Below are positions 27,140 to 36,697 of a DNA stretch of 64,000 nucleotides, piece after piece. Source of the stretch: Bacteroidaceae bacterium (GTDB lineage Bacteria; Bacteroidota; Bacteroidia; Bacteroidales; Bacteroidaceae); NCBI GenBank assembly GCA_900769465.1, contig CAAGGT010000255.1, positions 22,884 to 86,883 of the forward strand, given 5' to 3'. The position numbers and the translations under genes were made by a program. A model generated the notes under the pieces. That model had not been told where the DNA came from. It made no database searches and worked only from the letters and a program-made list of their open reading frames with translations. Position 1 is the first letter of the stretch. Each line of letters begins with the position of its first letter.

Positions 27140-28402
27140 TTATTCCAAACACTTCTTCTCTTTTGAACCATCTTGTTTTTTATGCAACACCCAATCAGTT
27201 AACCAAAGCAAGGCAACAATAACCGGCAACTCGAACACCACAAGATGGAAATAGTAGAACTCAAACCAACCCATAGCTAAAAGTCCACACTCAAAGAAAT
27301 AAATTACATAAACATAAATATTACTCCACTTGATTGTTGCCAATTTCAATAGGTACATAAGTGTACTCGACAGCAGGATATAGACAAAGAACTGCAATGC
27401 ATCCGTATATATGTATATTGTACCAAAGAATGTTCGCACATTGGTTAAATTTATACCTGAATTGTAATAATATGGATTGACCGGACTCACCATATCCTCA
27501 CCACCAAAAAGTGCATTGAAGAGATTTATAATCGGTGCCCAAAGAGTCTCAAAACTTCCTGCATCGGGAAAAGCATTCTGCATATCCATACTCAAACCAA
27601 GCACTCCACTGGTGAGATAATGCAGAAAGTGCATATATATAAAATCAAGAAAGGCATCATCAACGCCTCTGGACTGCACAACAAGAATTGCCAAAGCATA
27701 CGCTGCAAAGAATATCAGAAAAGCACCAACCAGGACTAGGATTGCAAGCGTGAAAGTAAGACGCGTTTTTCCTGTATATATGCGCATAGCCATCGCACCA
27801 AGAACAGGAATTACGATCCATCCGACAACCTGATTAAGCATACTGACAGACAAGAACACCAGAATAACAGGCCAAAGCCATAGTCTCTTCTTAGAGACAT
27901 AATAGATACTCATCATCAAAAGCGGCAATGTCAATATTCGCAGGTGTCCCCATACACCACCTCCACTAAACTCATCACTGAAATCATTGGTACCCACTTC
28001 GCCCTCTACAGAACTACCCAAAGAGCTACGCAAACGAACGGCAAACAACAATGCCACGACAACAAGCAAGAACTTGATGACTATAGAGACTTGTTCATTA
28101 GGGTGCTGCTGAGGAATGACACTCTTGCCGTTATGCGTCATTAAACTACCAATCACAATGCTTGGCAGAAAGAATATCAGAAGCCCTACATTCCAAATGA
28201 AAATACTTGGATAATAAAACTCGACAAACTCAAGTTTGCCACTCACCAATGTAGCTGTTATGAGCAGTACAATTATATATGGCAACATTACAAAATTCAA
28301 CGGAGTATATAATGTCTTCCATATTTTGCACTCAAGATAAAAAAGCAAACCAACTTCTATCAAGATCGCAACAAGGTACAACATATCAGCCCAATCACCC
28401 AT
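27140..28402 (-). CDS. Putative O-antigen/capsule polymerase (Wzy-like)
   Basis: 420 residues with 10-12 membrane helices and a large periplasmic loop (about residues 250-330, with SPVNPYYYNSGINLTNVRTF). Sequence conservation among Wzy proteins is very low, so the call rests on topology, loop and position between wzz and wzx in the locus. It would join repeat units in the periplasm. The gene is markedly AT-rich, as often seen for serotype-specific polymerases. It lies 13 bp downstream of wzz. Confidence 0.65.
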   Translation of the reverse strand: MGDWADMLYLVAILIEVGLLFYLECKIWKTLYTPLNFVMLPYIIVLLITATLVSGKLEFVEFYYPSIFIWNVGLLIFFLPSIVIGSLMTHNGKSVIPQQHPNEQVSIVIKFLLVVVALLFAVRLRSSLGSSVEGEVGTNDFSDEFSGGGVWGHLRILTLPLLMMSIYYVSKKRLWLWPVILVFLSVSMLNQVVGWIVIPVLGAMAMRIYTGKTRLTFTLAILVLVGAFLIFFAAYALAILVVQSRGVDDAFLDFIYMHFLHYLTSGVLGLSMDMQNAFPDAGSFETLWAPIINLFNALFGGEDMVSPVNPYYYNSGINLTNVRTFFGTIYIYTDALQFFVYILLSSTLMYLLKLATIKWSNIYVYVIYFFECGLLAMGWFEFYYFHLVVFELPVIVALLWLTDWVLHKKQDGSKEKKCLE

Positions 28403-28415
28403 TACAATACGAGCG

Positions 28416-29486
28416 TTAGTTCTTTATTATCTTGTCTTTCAGTATAATCCAAGCCGAAGTTCCAAAGAATGCAAGGAAAACGTAGAGAGCTGCCATCATC
28501 AACTTTTTGGGTGACGAAGCCTTCAACTGAACGTATGCCGGCTCAACGACAACACAAACAGGTGTAACCTCCTGCACCTTTGCACGAGCCATTTCAAGTG
28601 TTTGAGAAGCTTGACTGTACAAATTAAAAGCCATATCCATCTCATTCTGTAATCTGAGAAGTTCGACCTGATTCTTCTTATTCACAACATTTAGGTGCAA
28701 ATTGGCATACTCTGCATATTCATTCTGTGCTATGATATACTTTGACTTGAATTCATTATGTATTTTCTCAGAATAGTTCAAATCGGCACGAGCCTTTGCC
28801 GAACGGTATTCTTCGATATACTTTGTAAGATTTCGCGAAACAATATTTGCAACTGTAGCTGCAATATTCTTGTCCTGCATTGAAACAAAGAGAGTAACAA
28901 GATAATTTCCCTTGTCAACGTTTACAACAATACTCTTCTTCAACCTGTTCAGAACCTTAAACTGCTGCTTGGAGAGATACCCGGTGTATGTCTTAGAAGG
29001 GCCTGATGCATTAGTCATGTCAACTTCAGAGGAAAGCAACGACGCGATAAAAGCCATTGGCACGGAATATATTTTAACCCACCACTCAGTCTTTATATGC
29101 TTGTTAAGATAGTCATACAAAATCATAGTGTCACCATCAACTGTTGTCACTTCGTTAGAAAGAACATCCATAAGGAACGGGGTCGAAGAAACCACCTCGG
29201 GGTATAGTTCCGGATAAAGGGCATCTCCACCTTCAGACATAGAACCGAGATTGACTCCCGCAACCGAAGCTATTGCTCCAAGGCTTCCTGCCGCGCCAGT
29301 TGTTGCAGATATCTCAGGCGCCATAACCACCTTGGATGTATATTTTTTGGGAATACTGAATGCAATAACCACAGCCAGCACAAACGCAATCAAACAATTG
29401 ATTATTATCAGTTTGCGTTTACTCCACAACAAAAGTAGCAAACCTATAATATCCAGACTCTGTGTATTTTCCTTGTTTTCGTTCAT
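28416..29486 (-). CDS. Chain-length determinant (Wzz family), no kinase domain
   Basis: 356 residues. Membrane helix at about 20-48 (RKLIIINCLIAFVLAVVIAF), a periplasmic Wzz region with IPKKYTSKVVMAPE, a long coiled-coil helix (about 205-300) and a second membrane helix near 330-350 preceded by the Pro-containing ASSPKKLMM. It sets polymer length with Wzy. Unlike many Bacteroides capsule proteins it has no C-terminal tyrosine-kinase domain, and no kinase gene is present in the locus. Confidence 0.88.
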   Translation of the reverse strand: MNENKENTQSLDIIGLLLLLWSKRKLIIINCLIAFVLAVVIAFSIPKKYTSKVVMAPEISATTGAAGSLGAIASVAGVNLGSMSEGGDALYPELYPEVVSSTPFLMDVLSNEVTTVDGDTMILYDYLNKHIKTEWWVKIYSVPMAFIASLLSSEVDMTNASGPSKTYTGYLSKQQFKVLNRLKKSIVVNVDKGNYLVTLFVSMQDKNIAATVANIVSRNLTKYIEEYRSAKARADLNYSEKIHNEFKSKYIIAQNEYAEYANLHLNVVNKKNQVELLRLQNEMDMAFNLYSQASQTLEMARAKVQEVTPVCVVVEPAYVQLKASSPKKLMMAALYVFLAFFGTSAWIILKDKIIKN

Positions 29487-29564
29487 AAATAATTACGACT
29501 TTACTCATTCACAACAAATGCACATTAAACCCAACAACTATCACTCGGGACAGTCCATACAGTT

Positions 29565-31994
29565 TTACTTTTTCAACAGACTGATTATTGTAACAATCAT
29601 AGTAGCCAATGAAGCCGTAGATGTACCAATGGTCACAATTTCACCGGTGGTCATTGAGCGACGTATTTTCTTACGTGGAACAACTATTTCACAACCCGGC
29701 TCCACTTTTTTCCTTGAGTATCTTGACACCTTCTCGACATCGCCGTTCATCTTCAACACATAGACTCCGTTTTTCTTGGCATTGTTACCGAATCCGCCGG
29801 CGTGTCGGATGTAATAGTTCACAGATTTTCCTTTACGCCAGTTCAAAGCTGTCGGGAACATCACCTCACCTCTAATCTTTACGGTAGATGAATATTCGGG
29901 AATTCTCAACAGGTCACCTTCGCACAGAACAATATCGTCGTGGCTACCCGGTTTTTCAATAGCTTTCTCCAGGTTGATGGCAATTTCATAATGAACATTC
30001 TCGGCAGACTTTATCTTCATCAAAGAGTCTATAGCCTCGACATTGCTATTATTTTCCTCTAGCAGGTCCTCATAATATGCAATATTCAGTTTATTACGCA
30101 ACTCCTTGTAATTTTCCAAATCCTGAGCAGTAGCCTTGCGCACAAGAATAGCACCCTTTGCATATGCATCATCAGAAAGGCCACCTGCCATTTTAACAAG
30201 GTCGCTCAACCTGAATTCTTTGTTTTCAATAGCATACGCGCCCTGATAAAGGACTGCGCCTGTAATTTCTACGTTTTTGATATTCTCATAGGCCGGACTA
30301 CGGCGAATGTTTATCTCATCGAAAGGTTCAAGCACAAAAGCCGCATTGCCATCAACAACAAAGCCATCCTTTATCTCAAAAGTGAATGTCTGCACATAGG
30401 CGTCATTCTCTGCTGTTGCCTTCGGGTTGGAGAGCTGACGGTACACGTCGACCTTTGCCATTGAAGCGGCACGTGTCAGGCCGCCGGCCTGCAGTATGAG
30501 GTCCTCTATTGTAGTGTTCTTGGCAAACTTGTATACTCCGGGGAAATTGATTTCTCCATTTATGGTAACAAGCTGTTCACCTTTCATTTCGCTGTTGCTT
30601 GGTATGAACAAAATATCATTGTTGCGCAAAGCAATATCGGCGGCAGAGCCATCAACTATACCCTTGATGTTGACAGACATAGCCTCGATTGTATTGTCGG
30701 CGTTCCTGTGATGCAACACAGCCCTGTTGAGGAAAGCATCCTCGCGGAGCCCACCCGCAACCTCAATGAGTTTTGCGACACTGTTTATATCATCACAAAG
30801 CTGGTATTGACCGGGGAAGAATACCGCACCGCTTATTTCCACCATATTCGAGTAGCGTTGGATTACAGAATCGACATACACAACGTCGCCGTCGTGCATT
30901 GCGAACGCGCCCATATCCTTCCTGTCAACAGTGAACAAAGAATACTCCCTGCCGCTCTTGCGTACAATGCGCAGTTTATCGCTGTAAGCATCACCGGCAA
31001 AACCGCCTGAGAAACCAATGAGTGAAGAGAGTGACTCGTCTTCCTTCATCTCGTACATCATAGGACGCTTGACCTTTCCCTCGACGCTCACAATGGCATC
31101 ATATGCACCTACGCTTATCACATCGTTGTCCTGCAATGCCACATTGCCGTCGGTATTGCCATTGAAGATATAGTCATAGACATCTATCACGGCAATGCAC
31201 TTGCCTCCACGAAATACATTTATCGAACGCAATGTTCCCAAGTCGCTTATACCGCCGGCCGCATACAGGGCATTGAATGCCGTTGAGAGCGCGCTAATTG
31301 TATAAGAGCCGGGAGTGACAACCTCGCCAAGCACCTGCACCACAATAGAACGTGTTGTTGCCAAAGAGAGATTTATACTTGACTCGGCATACATTTTCCC
31401 AAGCACATCGTTGACATATCTGTTGGCCTCGGCCACATTCTTGCCGGCAATATACAGAGGACCTACGCCGGAAACGACAATCTTGCCATCGGGGGAAATC
31501 TCGGCCTCTATCATATTCTGCGATGCACCCCAGATGTCAATCACAACAACATCGCCCGCGCCCAGGACATAGTCGGAGGGGGTGGGGATATTCTTTGAAG
31601 ACTCAAATGTCAACAATTTGTTATTGAATATATTACGACCAAAAACCTGCGGCTTTTCCTGAGCCTCGACCAAAGCAGACTCCACAAGTTCCATCTCCTC
31701 AGTTCCCTGAATTTCCTCGTTCTTCTCGCGCATACGGCTATCGACCGATTTCTGGTCATTGAGGTCACTCACTCCCATCAATGTCTTTTTATTCTCATAT
31801 TTGGTTTTAGCCTCACGGAGCCTATCGGGAGTAACACCTTTCTGCAACAGTTTGGTTGCTATGGTACGTTCATTAGAACCTTTTTCCTGTTCCGAGATGA
31901 TAAAATCCCTTATCTGTTCGTCACTCATTGTCTGAGCGGTTGCAAGCTGAAGACAGAAAGCACAAAAGAGCAGCAGTACTATTTTTCTTGACAT
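29565..31994 (-). CDS. Polysaccharide export protein with SLBB repeats (Wza-like)
   Basis: 809 residues. Signal peptide (MSRKIVLLLFCAFCLQLATA), a helical segment (about 22-110), then a Poly_export domain beginning YVLGAGDVVVIDIWGASQNM (about 140-160) and a series of about five SLBB domains (e.g. VLGEVVTPGSYTISALST, ISGAVFFPGQYQLCDD, INGEINFPGVYKFAKN, ITGAVLYQGAYAIENK, IRGEVMFPTALNWRKG). The C-terminus has a hydrophobic anchor (SLATMIVTIISLL). It would form the periplasmic/outer-membrane export conduit. This is longer than E. coli Wza but typical of Bacteroidetes versions. Confidence 0.9.
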   Translation of the reverse strand: MSRKIVLLLFCAFCLQLATAQTMSDEQIRDFIISEQEKGSNERTIATKLLQKGVTPDRLREAKTKYENKKTLMGVSDLNDQKSVDSRMREKNEEIQGTEEMELVESALVEAQEKPQVFGRNIFNNKLLTFESSKNIPTPSDYVLGAGDVVVIDIWGASQNMIEAEISPDGKIVVSGVGPLYIAGKNVAEANRYVNDVLGKMYAESSINLSLATTRSIVVQVLGEVVTPGSYTISALSTAFNALYAAGGISDLGTLRSINVFRGGKCIAVIDVYDYIFNGNTDGNVALQDNDVISVGAYDAIVSVEGKVKRPMMYEMKEDESLSSLIGFSGGFAGDAYSDKLRIVRKSGREYSLFTVDRKDMGAFAMHDGDVVYVDSVIQRYSNMVEISGAVFFPGQYQLCDDINSVAKLIEVAGGLREDAFLNRAVLHHRNADNTIEAMSVNIKGIVDGSAADIALRNNDILFIPSNSEMKGEQLVTINGEINFPGVYKFAKNTTIEDLILQAGGLTRAASMAKVDVYRQLSNPKATAENDAYVQTFTFEIKDGFVVDGNAAFVLEPFDEINIRRSPAYENIKNVEITGAVLYQGAYAIENKEFRLSDLVKMAGGLSDDAYAKGAILVRKATAQDLENYKELRNKLNIAYYEDLLEENNSNVEAIDSLMKIKSAENVHYEIAINLEKAIEKPGSHDDIVLCEGDLLRIPEYSSTVKIRGEVMFPTALNWRKGKSVNYYIRHAGGFGNNAKKNGVYVLKMNGDVEKVSRYSRKKVEPGCEIVVPRKKIRRSMTTGEIVTIGTSTASLATMIVTIISLLKK

Positions 31995-32015
31995 ATTGGC
32001 TTAATTAATGGTAGA

Positions 32016-32648
32016 TTAGAATTTTTTTCCGGTGACGATATACAGCACTGTAGTAACGATAATCTTGAGGTCGTACCACAACGAACGTTTCTGCAGATAG
32101 TCGAGATCCATCTCCAGACGGGTGAGCATCTTTTCCAAAGTATCGGTATATCCGTTGTAGATTGTTGCCAACGAGGTCAATCCCGGACGCATGAGATAGA
32201 TATAGTCGTAGTTCGGATTCTCTTTCTTTATCTTGTCAATGAAATATTGGCGTTCAGGTCTTGGACCCACGAACGACATATCACCCACAAAGACATTGAA
32301 CAACTGCGGCAGTTCATCAAGATGATGTTCACGCAGGAACTTGCCCACTTTTGTAAGGCGTTCATCGCCTTTGGCGGCGAGCTGAGGCTTTCCGTTGCTC
32401 TCCGAGTCGGTGCGCATTGTCCTGAACTTGTAGATATTGAACGCCTTACCCTTGTAGCCGATACGCTCCTGCTTGAAGATTACACTGCCATCATTCTGCA
32501 AGCGCAAACTGATATAGACAATCAAATAGAGCGGCGACAGGGCCAGGATTCCAAAGAACGAACAAAAAACATCAAAAAGGCGCTTTATGAATCGCTCCAC
32601 GGCATTCATACCATCGCGTATTTCCAAGTCCATTGTTTTTCCATCCAT
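32016..32648 (-). CDS. Initiating sugar-phosphate transferase (PglC/WcaJ type)
   Basis: About 210 residues from the ATG at 32648; a longer frame to 32711 lacks supporting features. One membrane segment (LFDVFCSFFGILALSPLYLI) precedes the catalytic core with QERIGYKGKAFNIYKFRTM and DELPQLFNVFVGDMSFVGPRP. This minimal monotopic form transfers sugar-1-phosphate to undecaprenyl phosphate, the first step of repeat-unit synthesis. It is the first gene of the minus-strand locus, 21 bp before the SLBB gene. Confidence 0.9.
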   Translation of the reverse strand: MDGKTMDLEIRDGMNAVERFIKRLFDVFCSFFGILALSPLYLIVYISLRLQNDGSVIFKQERIGYKGKAFNIYKFRTMRTDSESNGKPQLAAKGDERLTKVGKFLREHHLDELPQLFNVFVGDMSFVGPRPERQYFIDKIKKENPNYDYIYLMRPGLTSLATIYNGYTDTLEKMLTRLEMDLDYLQKRSLWYDLKIIVTTVLYIVTGKKF

Positions 32649-32722
32649 AATAGAAACAGTTATTTTCTTATAGAAACTTTGTTTTATACAATTTATTGTA
32701 CTGAAAGGCAAATAAATTTCAG

Positions 32723-32761
32723 CACAATGAATCTGCCGCGATTCGCGACAGATTCATTGTG
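32723..32761. other. Long hairpin upstream of the capsule locus
   Basis: CACAATGAATCTG (32723-32735) pairs perfectly with CAGATTCATTGTG (32749-32761). The T-run lies on the wrong side for an intrinsic terminator of the SpoIID gene, so it may act in the capsule leader or as a terminator without U-tract. Confidence 0.5.
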
Positions 32762-32822
32762 CAAAATTAATCAAAAAAAAAACATTCTGCATAATAACTT
32801 GACGAAAAAGAGGCATATATGC

Positions 32823-34118
32823 TCACGCCTCGGTAATTTTCGCCAAAACAGCACCGGGATAATAGAACGAGAGAATCTGCCCGCAGTCATATCCCTTCTC
32901 ACCCATCATTGCTGCGCCTATCTGACAGAGCCCGACACCGTGTCCCCAGCCGGCTCCCTTGAGCACGAATTGCACCTCACCCGTAGCGTCGCTCACCTTG
33001 TCCACTACAAAAGCCGAACTGTAGAGATGCGAACTTGACAGCCAACGGCGAATCTCAAGTTCCTTACCAACCGTCCTGACAGCCTTGCTACCCACAATCT
33101 TCAGTTTCACAATGCGCCCCGAGGCTCCACGTTCAACAGGTTGCAGTTCTTCGATGGTACCGAAATCGATTCCCGAGCGTTCTGCAACAAGCCGCGAGAG
33201 CGCCTCTTGTGAGTAAACGACTTTCCAACGATAGAAATCGTTTGTCTCCCTGTCATATCCGTTCAATATCTGCGACAGCACACTCTTGTCGGCTGTAGAA
33301 CAGAACGATTCGGGAACACTCTCAATCCATGCCCTTGCACCCTCTTCGGTGACAAGGGATGGCAGCTCCGCAGCACCTTCGCAATCCCTAAAGGCCTGCA
33401 GATAATCATAATCCTCACTCTCCCAACAGGACGAAAAACGCTCCGTAACACCACCACAACATTTGCTGAAGCGTGCATCACACACCTCTCCGCCATATTT
33501 TAGCACAATATCACGCGTAGCCTCCACAGCCAGTGCCACATTTGGGTTCAGGGCACGGGTAATGCCCTGATAGCGTTGACAATGGTCATCGGCACAGAAA
33601 TCGAAATTACGATGGTCTTCCCTTGCATACCAACGTACCACCTCATCATCGTTCTCATATCCAAGCCGCGCATTGTCTATGTGCCCTTCCCTGCACAGCT
33701 GTGCATAGAGCCAACTGCGCGATATTACAGTATGGGCTTTAAGAAATTCCAAAGACGAGGTTGCCGACATCTCGCTCGAGATGACACTCACAAGATAATC
33801 CTCGACCGGGAGGCGGTTTATCACACGCACCTCGCCATCCTCAACAATCAGCCGCAATTCACCTTTAAACGTCTGGTTCTCCTTGCGTTGCCAATGGAAT
33901 CCCACACCAATGACAACGTCGTGCAACGTAAAACAGCAATCACCCGATTGAGGAGTAAAACAGAGTGTATCATAACATTTCCCATCAAGACAGAGCATCC
34001 CGTCTTTTATGGAGACACTGTTCCTGGCTGATGCAGGATTACCTTGAAGCGTAAAATCACCGATGAAATCGAACTTTATGCACGCAGCGCGCAATATACC
34101 TATATCAACTTTTCTCAT
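32823..34118 (-). CDS. SpoIID/LytB-domain protein
   Basis: 431 residues. The SpoIID core runs from about residue 95 (VINRLPVEDYLVSVISSEM) through LKAHTVISRSWLYAQL to GWGHGVGLCQIGAAMMGEKGYD near the C-terminus. SpoIID is a lytic transglycosylase acting on denuded glycan in Firmicutes; here the expected catalytic Glu is present in the SSEM motif. No signal peptide is evident, which is odd for a cell-wall enzyme. The start overlaps the stop of the GT/HIT fusion gene by 4 bp (ATGA), so the two are co-translated. Confidence 0.85.
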   Translation of the reverse strand: MRKVDIGILRAACIKFDFIGDFTLQGNPASARNSVSIKDGMLCLDGKCYDTLCFTPQSGDCCFTLHDVVIGVGFHWQRKENQTFKGELRLIVEDGEVRVINRLPVEDYLVSVISSEMSATSSLEFLKAHTVISRSWLYAQLCREGHIDNARLGYENDDEVVRWYAREDHRNFDFCADDHCQRYQGITRALNPNVALAVEATRDIVLKYGGEVCDARFSKCCGGVTERFSSCWESEDYDYLQAFRDCEGAAELPSLVTEEGARAWIESVPESFCSTADKSVLSQILNGYDRETNDFYRWKVVYSQEALSRLVAERSGIDFGTIEELQPVERGASGRIVKLKIVGSKAVRTVGKELEIRRWLSSSHLYSSAFVVDKVSDATGEVQFVLKGAGWGHGVGLCQIGAAMMGEKGYDCGQILSFYYPGAVLAKITEA

Positions 34119-36520
34119 ACAGGATTCTTGAGTTTTCCGGCAACGGCATCAACATTGCTTTGCGACATTGCCACCTCGCGCAACATTGCCACAGCCTCAT
34201 CGGCCGTAATATTATCAAAATCACACTCACGCGGTGTCACCATCAGCCCTGCCATATCAAGCGTACCGGGACTCACTAGCCTTTGCTGCGCGCCCTGCGC
34301 ACTGTAGCACGCCGGACGATGGCTTTCGCGCGGCAACAGAATGGTGACATACTCACCCGAAGGGCCACAGGTGACAATGACATTCATACGCGGCTCCGGC
34401 TCATCGCCCACAACAGGCATTGCAGCAAGCAGGCGTTCAAACAGTGCCACCGAATGGGATACTTTATTTGAAACAATCATAAAGAACGGCACAGCATAGC
34501 CTGTGACATTATATATATGGGCATCATCAATACTGCACAGCGGTTCACCGGGTTGCAGTAGAGCCGACATAGAGCCGTTCACCAAAGGCACATTCTCACG
34601 CGGAACAGCCTGCAGATGGGCGTGGTCGGGAGCCGATGCGCCACATTTGGCACCGTTATAGAAAAGTGCCATAAGCGGCCACTCCTGGGCAAGATGCAGC
34701 ATATCGGCATACATAGGTCTCAGCACTTGAGGCGTATGCTCCCTTACCGGCAAAGTAAAGTGAAGGGGCAGAATAGGGAAAGGATTCACAAGCAGCTCCA
34801 GCGTTCCCAGCAGCGGTTCCGCAACCTGCTCTGCCGGGCGGTTAGCAGCACACAGGAAACAGGGACGTGCAGCAAGTGATGCCGCATCGACATTTGCCGC
34901 CGTAGAGACCACACGCGAAGGGTTATACTGCAAGTAGATTCCACAGCCGACAGATTTCATCCTCACGCCCCCAAGAGCCTCATAACGTTTTGCGGCATCG
35001 GGCCACAATTGGAGTTGTCTGTCGAAGAACTCTGCAAGAGAGTCGGCGGACACTGCACCACATTCTTTCATAAACTGCTGACGTGCAGCAAGTTCCGCAC
35101 TGCGCAAGCCATCCTTGTAGTGATTGTGGGCATTAGCCTTCTCGTGCGACAGCGCCGCATCCGAGTTCCCGCCCCAACGGCGGCACAGATAGAGGACATC
35201 ATAGATGCGCCCCAATCTGTAACGGCGCGAAATTTGCAGCCCGACGGCATAATCCTCGCCATAGCTCACATTCGGGAAACCCACCTCACGTATCACAGGG
35301 GTAAAGAAGGCACGTGGCGCACCAAGACCGTTTATTCTCAAGGCGTTGTTGCGCCCGTTCTCCTCGCTCCATTCACGATGGTCTATCACACCGGGAGGCA
35401 AGGTATTGAGTTCAAAATCACATATCCTGTATGAGCCAATGAGCATTGCACACTGCTGTTCATAGAAGCCGTCAACAATGCGTTGCAGAGTATCATCGCC
35501 ACTGTAGATATCATCACTGTCCAGCTGCACGGCAAAACGTCCGCAACGGGCATCATTCACCGCAAGGTCCCAGCAACCGCCGATACCCAGGTCGTTGCGG
35601 GAAGGGATTATATGCACCACCCTATCATCGGCAAAGGAGTCTATTATCGCAGGGGTCCTGTCGGTAGAATGATTGTCTACAACCAGGATGTTAAACCTGA
35701 AGCCTGTCTTTTGGCCAAGCACCGATGCTATTGCATCAGCAATGGTAGATTCACGGTTAAGCACCGGAATGACAACCGAAGCTTCAACCGGGAAATCACC
35801 GGCCGAAAGGTCTATTTTCTCATATTTGCAGGGCGGGAGCCAGGCACCGACCTCCTTCAGGTGATGGGTGCATACCTCTTCCATCTCAATCTGCACATTG
35901 CGTTGTGCAGGGTTGACATAGTCGAACTGTTTCTCACCGCTCTTGCGTGTATCACTCTCTTCCTCGGCATACACATATTCGCAGAAACGGAAAAGGGTTC
36001 CCACACGGCTCATAGCCAGACGAAGCTGATAGAGGCCTGCATATTCATATTCGGGCAAAGACATTGCCAGATACGCCTTCAGTGCCTTGCTGCTGAAAAG
36101 GAGCAGGGAGCCGAAATCGAAATCGTTGCGCAGGCTACCCGGCTGGCAATCGATGACAGGCGCATCGGCGGATACGCCACCAAGCACCTTGCGGTAATGC
36201 GAATAGGCCATAGAGGCATCGGCAGGCATTGCATCGCACATTGCCGCAAGCCTTTCAGCATCAACAGTCACTCCCTCTTTGCCAATAAACAGCAGATAAT
36301 CGGCCGTAGCCTTGGCAGCAAGCATCCTGAAGGTTGCCGTGGCAGACAATGAGGGAACAGTGAGCGCAGTCACCCCGCAGGGCAAAGGTGTATCGACCGG
36401 CGAAGGAGACAACAGCCATATCTGTTTTACCGAAGGATTTCCCAGAAAAGGTTCGACAGTTGCGGCGCAGCAGCCGTCGGCGGCAGCAGGCACAAAAACC
36501 TCTATAGTGTAATTTGTCAT
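34115..36520 (-). CDS. Glycosyltransferase 2 fused to HIT/phosphorylase-like DUF4922 domain
   Basis: 801 residues in three parts. Residues 1-235: a GT-like N-terminal domain with a weak nucleotide-binding pattern. Residues 243-480: a standard GT2 (ASVVIPVLNRESTIADAIAS, LVVDNHSTDRTP, QLDSDDIYSG). Residues about 500-790: a domain with RPCFLCAANRP, FPILPLHFTLP and APDHAHLQAVPREN near 625. HxHxQ is the nucleophile motif of the GalT/Ap4A-phosphorylase branch of the HIT superfamily, and the domain matches DUF4922. The enzyme may both transfer sugar and act on a nucleotide-sugar; this is unproven. It overlaps the SpoIID gene by 4 bp. Confidence 0.8.
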   Translation of the reverse strand: MTNYTIEVFVPAAADGCCAATVEPFLGNPSVKQIWLLSPSPVDTPLPCGVTALTVPSLSATATFRMLAAKATADYLLFIGKEGVTVDAERLAAMCDAMPADASMAYSHYRKVLGGVSADAPVIDCQPGSLRNDFDFGSLLLFSSKALKAYLAMSLPEYEYAGLYQLRLAMSRVGTLFRFCEYVYAEEESDTRKSGEKQFDYVNPAQRNVQIEMEEVCTHHLKEVGAWLPPCKYEKIDLSAGDFPVEASVVIPVLNRESTIADAIASVLGQKTGFRFNILVVDNHSTDRTPAIIDSFADDRVVHIIPSRNDLGIGGCWDLAVNDARCGRFAVQLDSDDIYSGDDTLQRIVDGFYEQQCAMLIGSYRICDFELNTLPPGVIDHREWSEENGRNNALRINGLGAPRAFFTPVIREVGFPNVSYGEDYAVGLQISRRYRLGRIYDVLYLCRRWGGNSDAALSHEKANAHNHYKDGLRSAELAARQQFMKECGAVSADSLAEFFDRQLQLWPDAAKRYEALGGVRMKSVGCGIYLQYNPSRVVSTAANVDAASLAARPCFLCAANRPAEQVAEPLLGTLELLVNPFPILPLHFTLPVREHTPQVLRPMYADMLHLAQEWPLMALFYNGAKCGASAPDHAHLQAVPRENVPLVNGSMSALLQPGEPLCSIDDAHIYNVTGYAVPFFMIVSNKVSHSVALFERLLAAMPVVGDEPEPRMNVIVTCGPSGEYVTILLPRESHRPACYSAQGAQQRLVSPGTLDMAGLMVTPRECDFDNITADEAVAMLREVAMSQSNVDAVAGKLKNPV

Positions 36521-36640
36521 AACGTTTTTTCTTTTCGGCGAAATTAATAAAAAAGCACGGCAAACAAACAGGATTGTAATATAAAATATAATTAAAGATT
36601 AAAAAGGCGGACATATGGATGAAAAATCACTTTTTTGCAT

Positions 36641-36648
36641 TATCTTCG
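36641..36648 (+). promoter_or_regulatory. -7-like box upstream of rlmN
   Basis: TATCTTCG, one mismatch from TAnnTTTG, 50 bp before the rlmN ATG. No acceptable -33 box was seen, so the call is weak. Confidence 0.35.
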
Positions 36649-36697
36649 CAAGGAAATATAATTCACCGAAAAAGGAACAGATAACCGGCGGCACATT

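Noticed and set aside
26981..27166. A 61-codon plus-strand frame near the Wzy gene
   Set aside because: No plausible start or family, and it overlaps the well-supported minus-strand Wzy gene.
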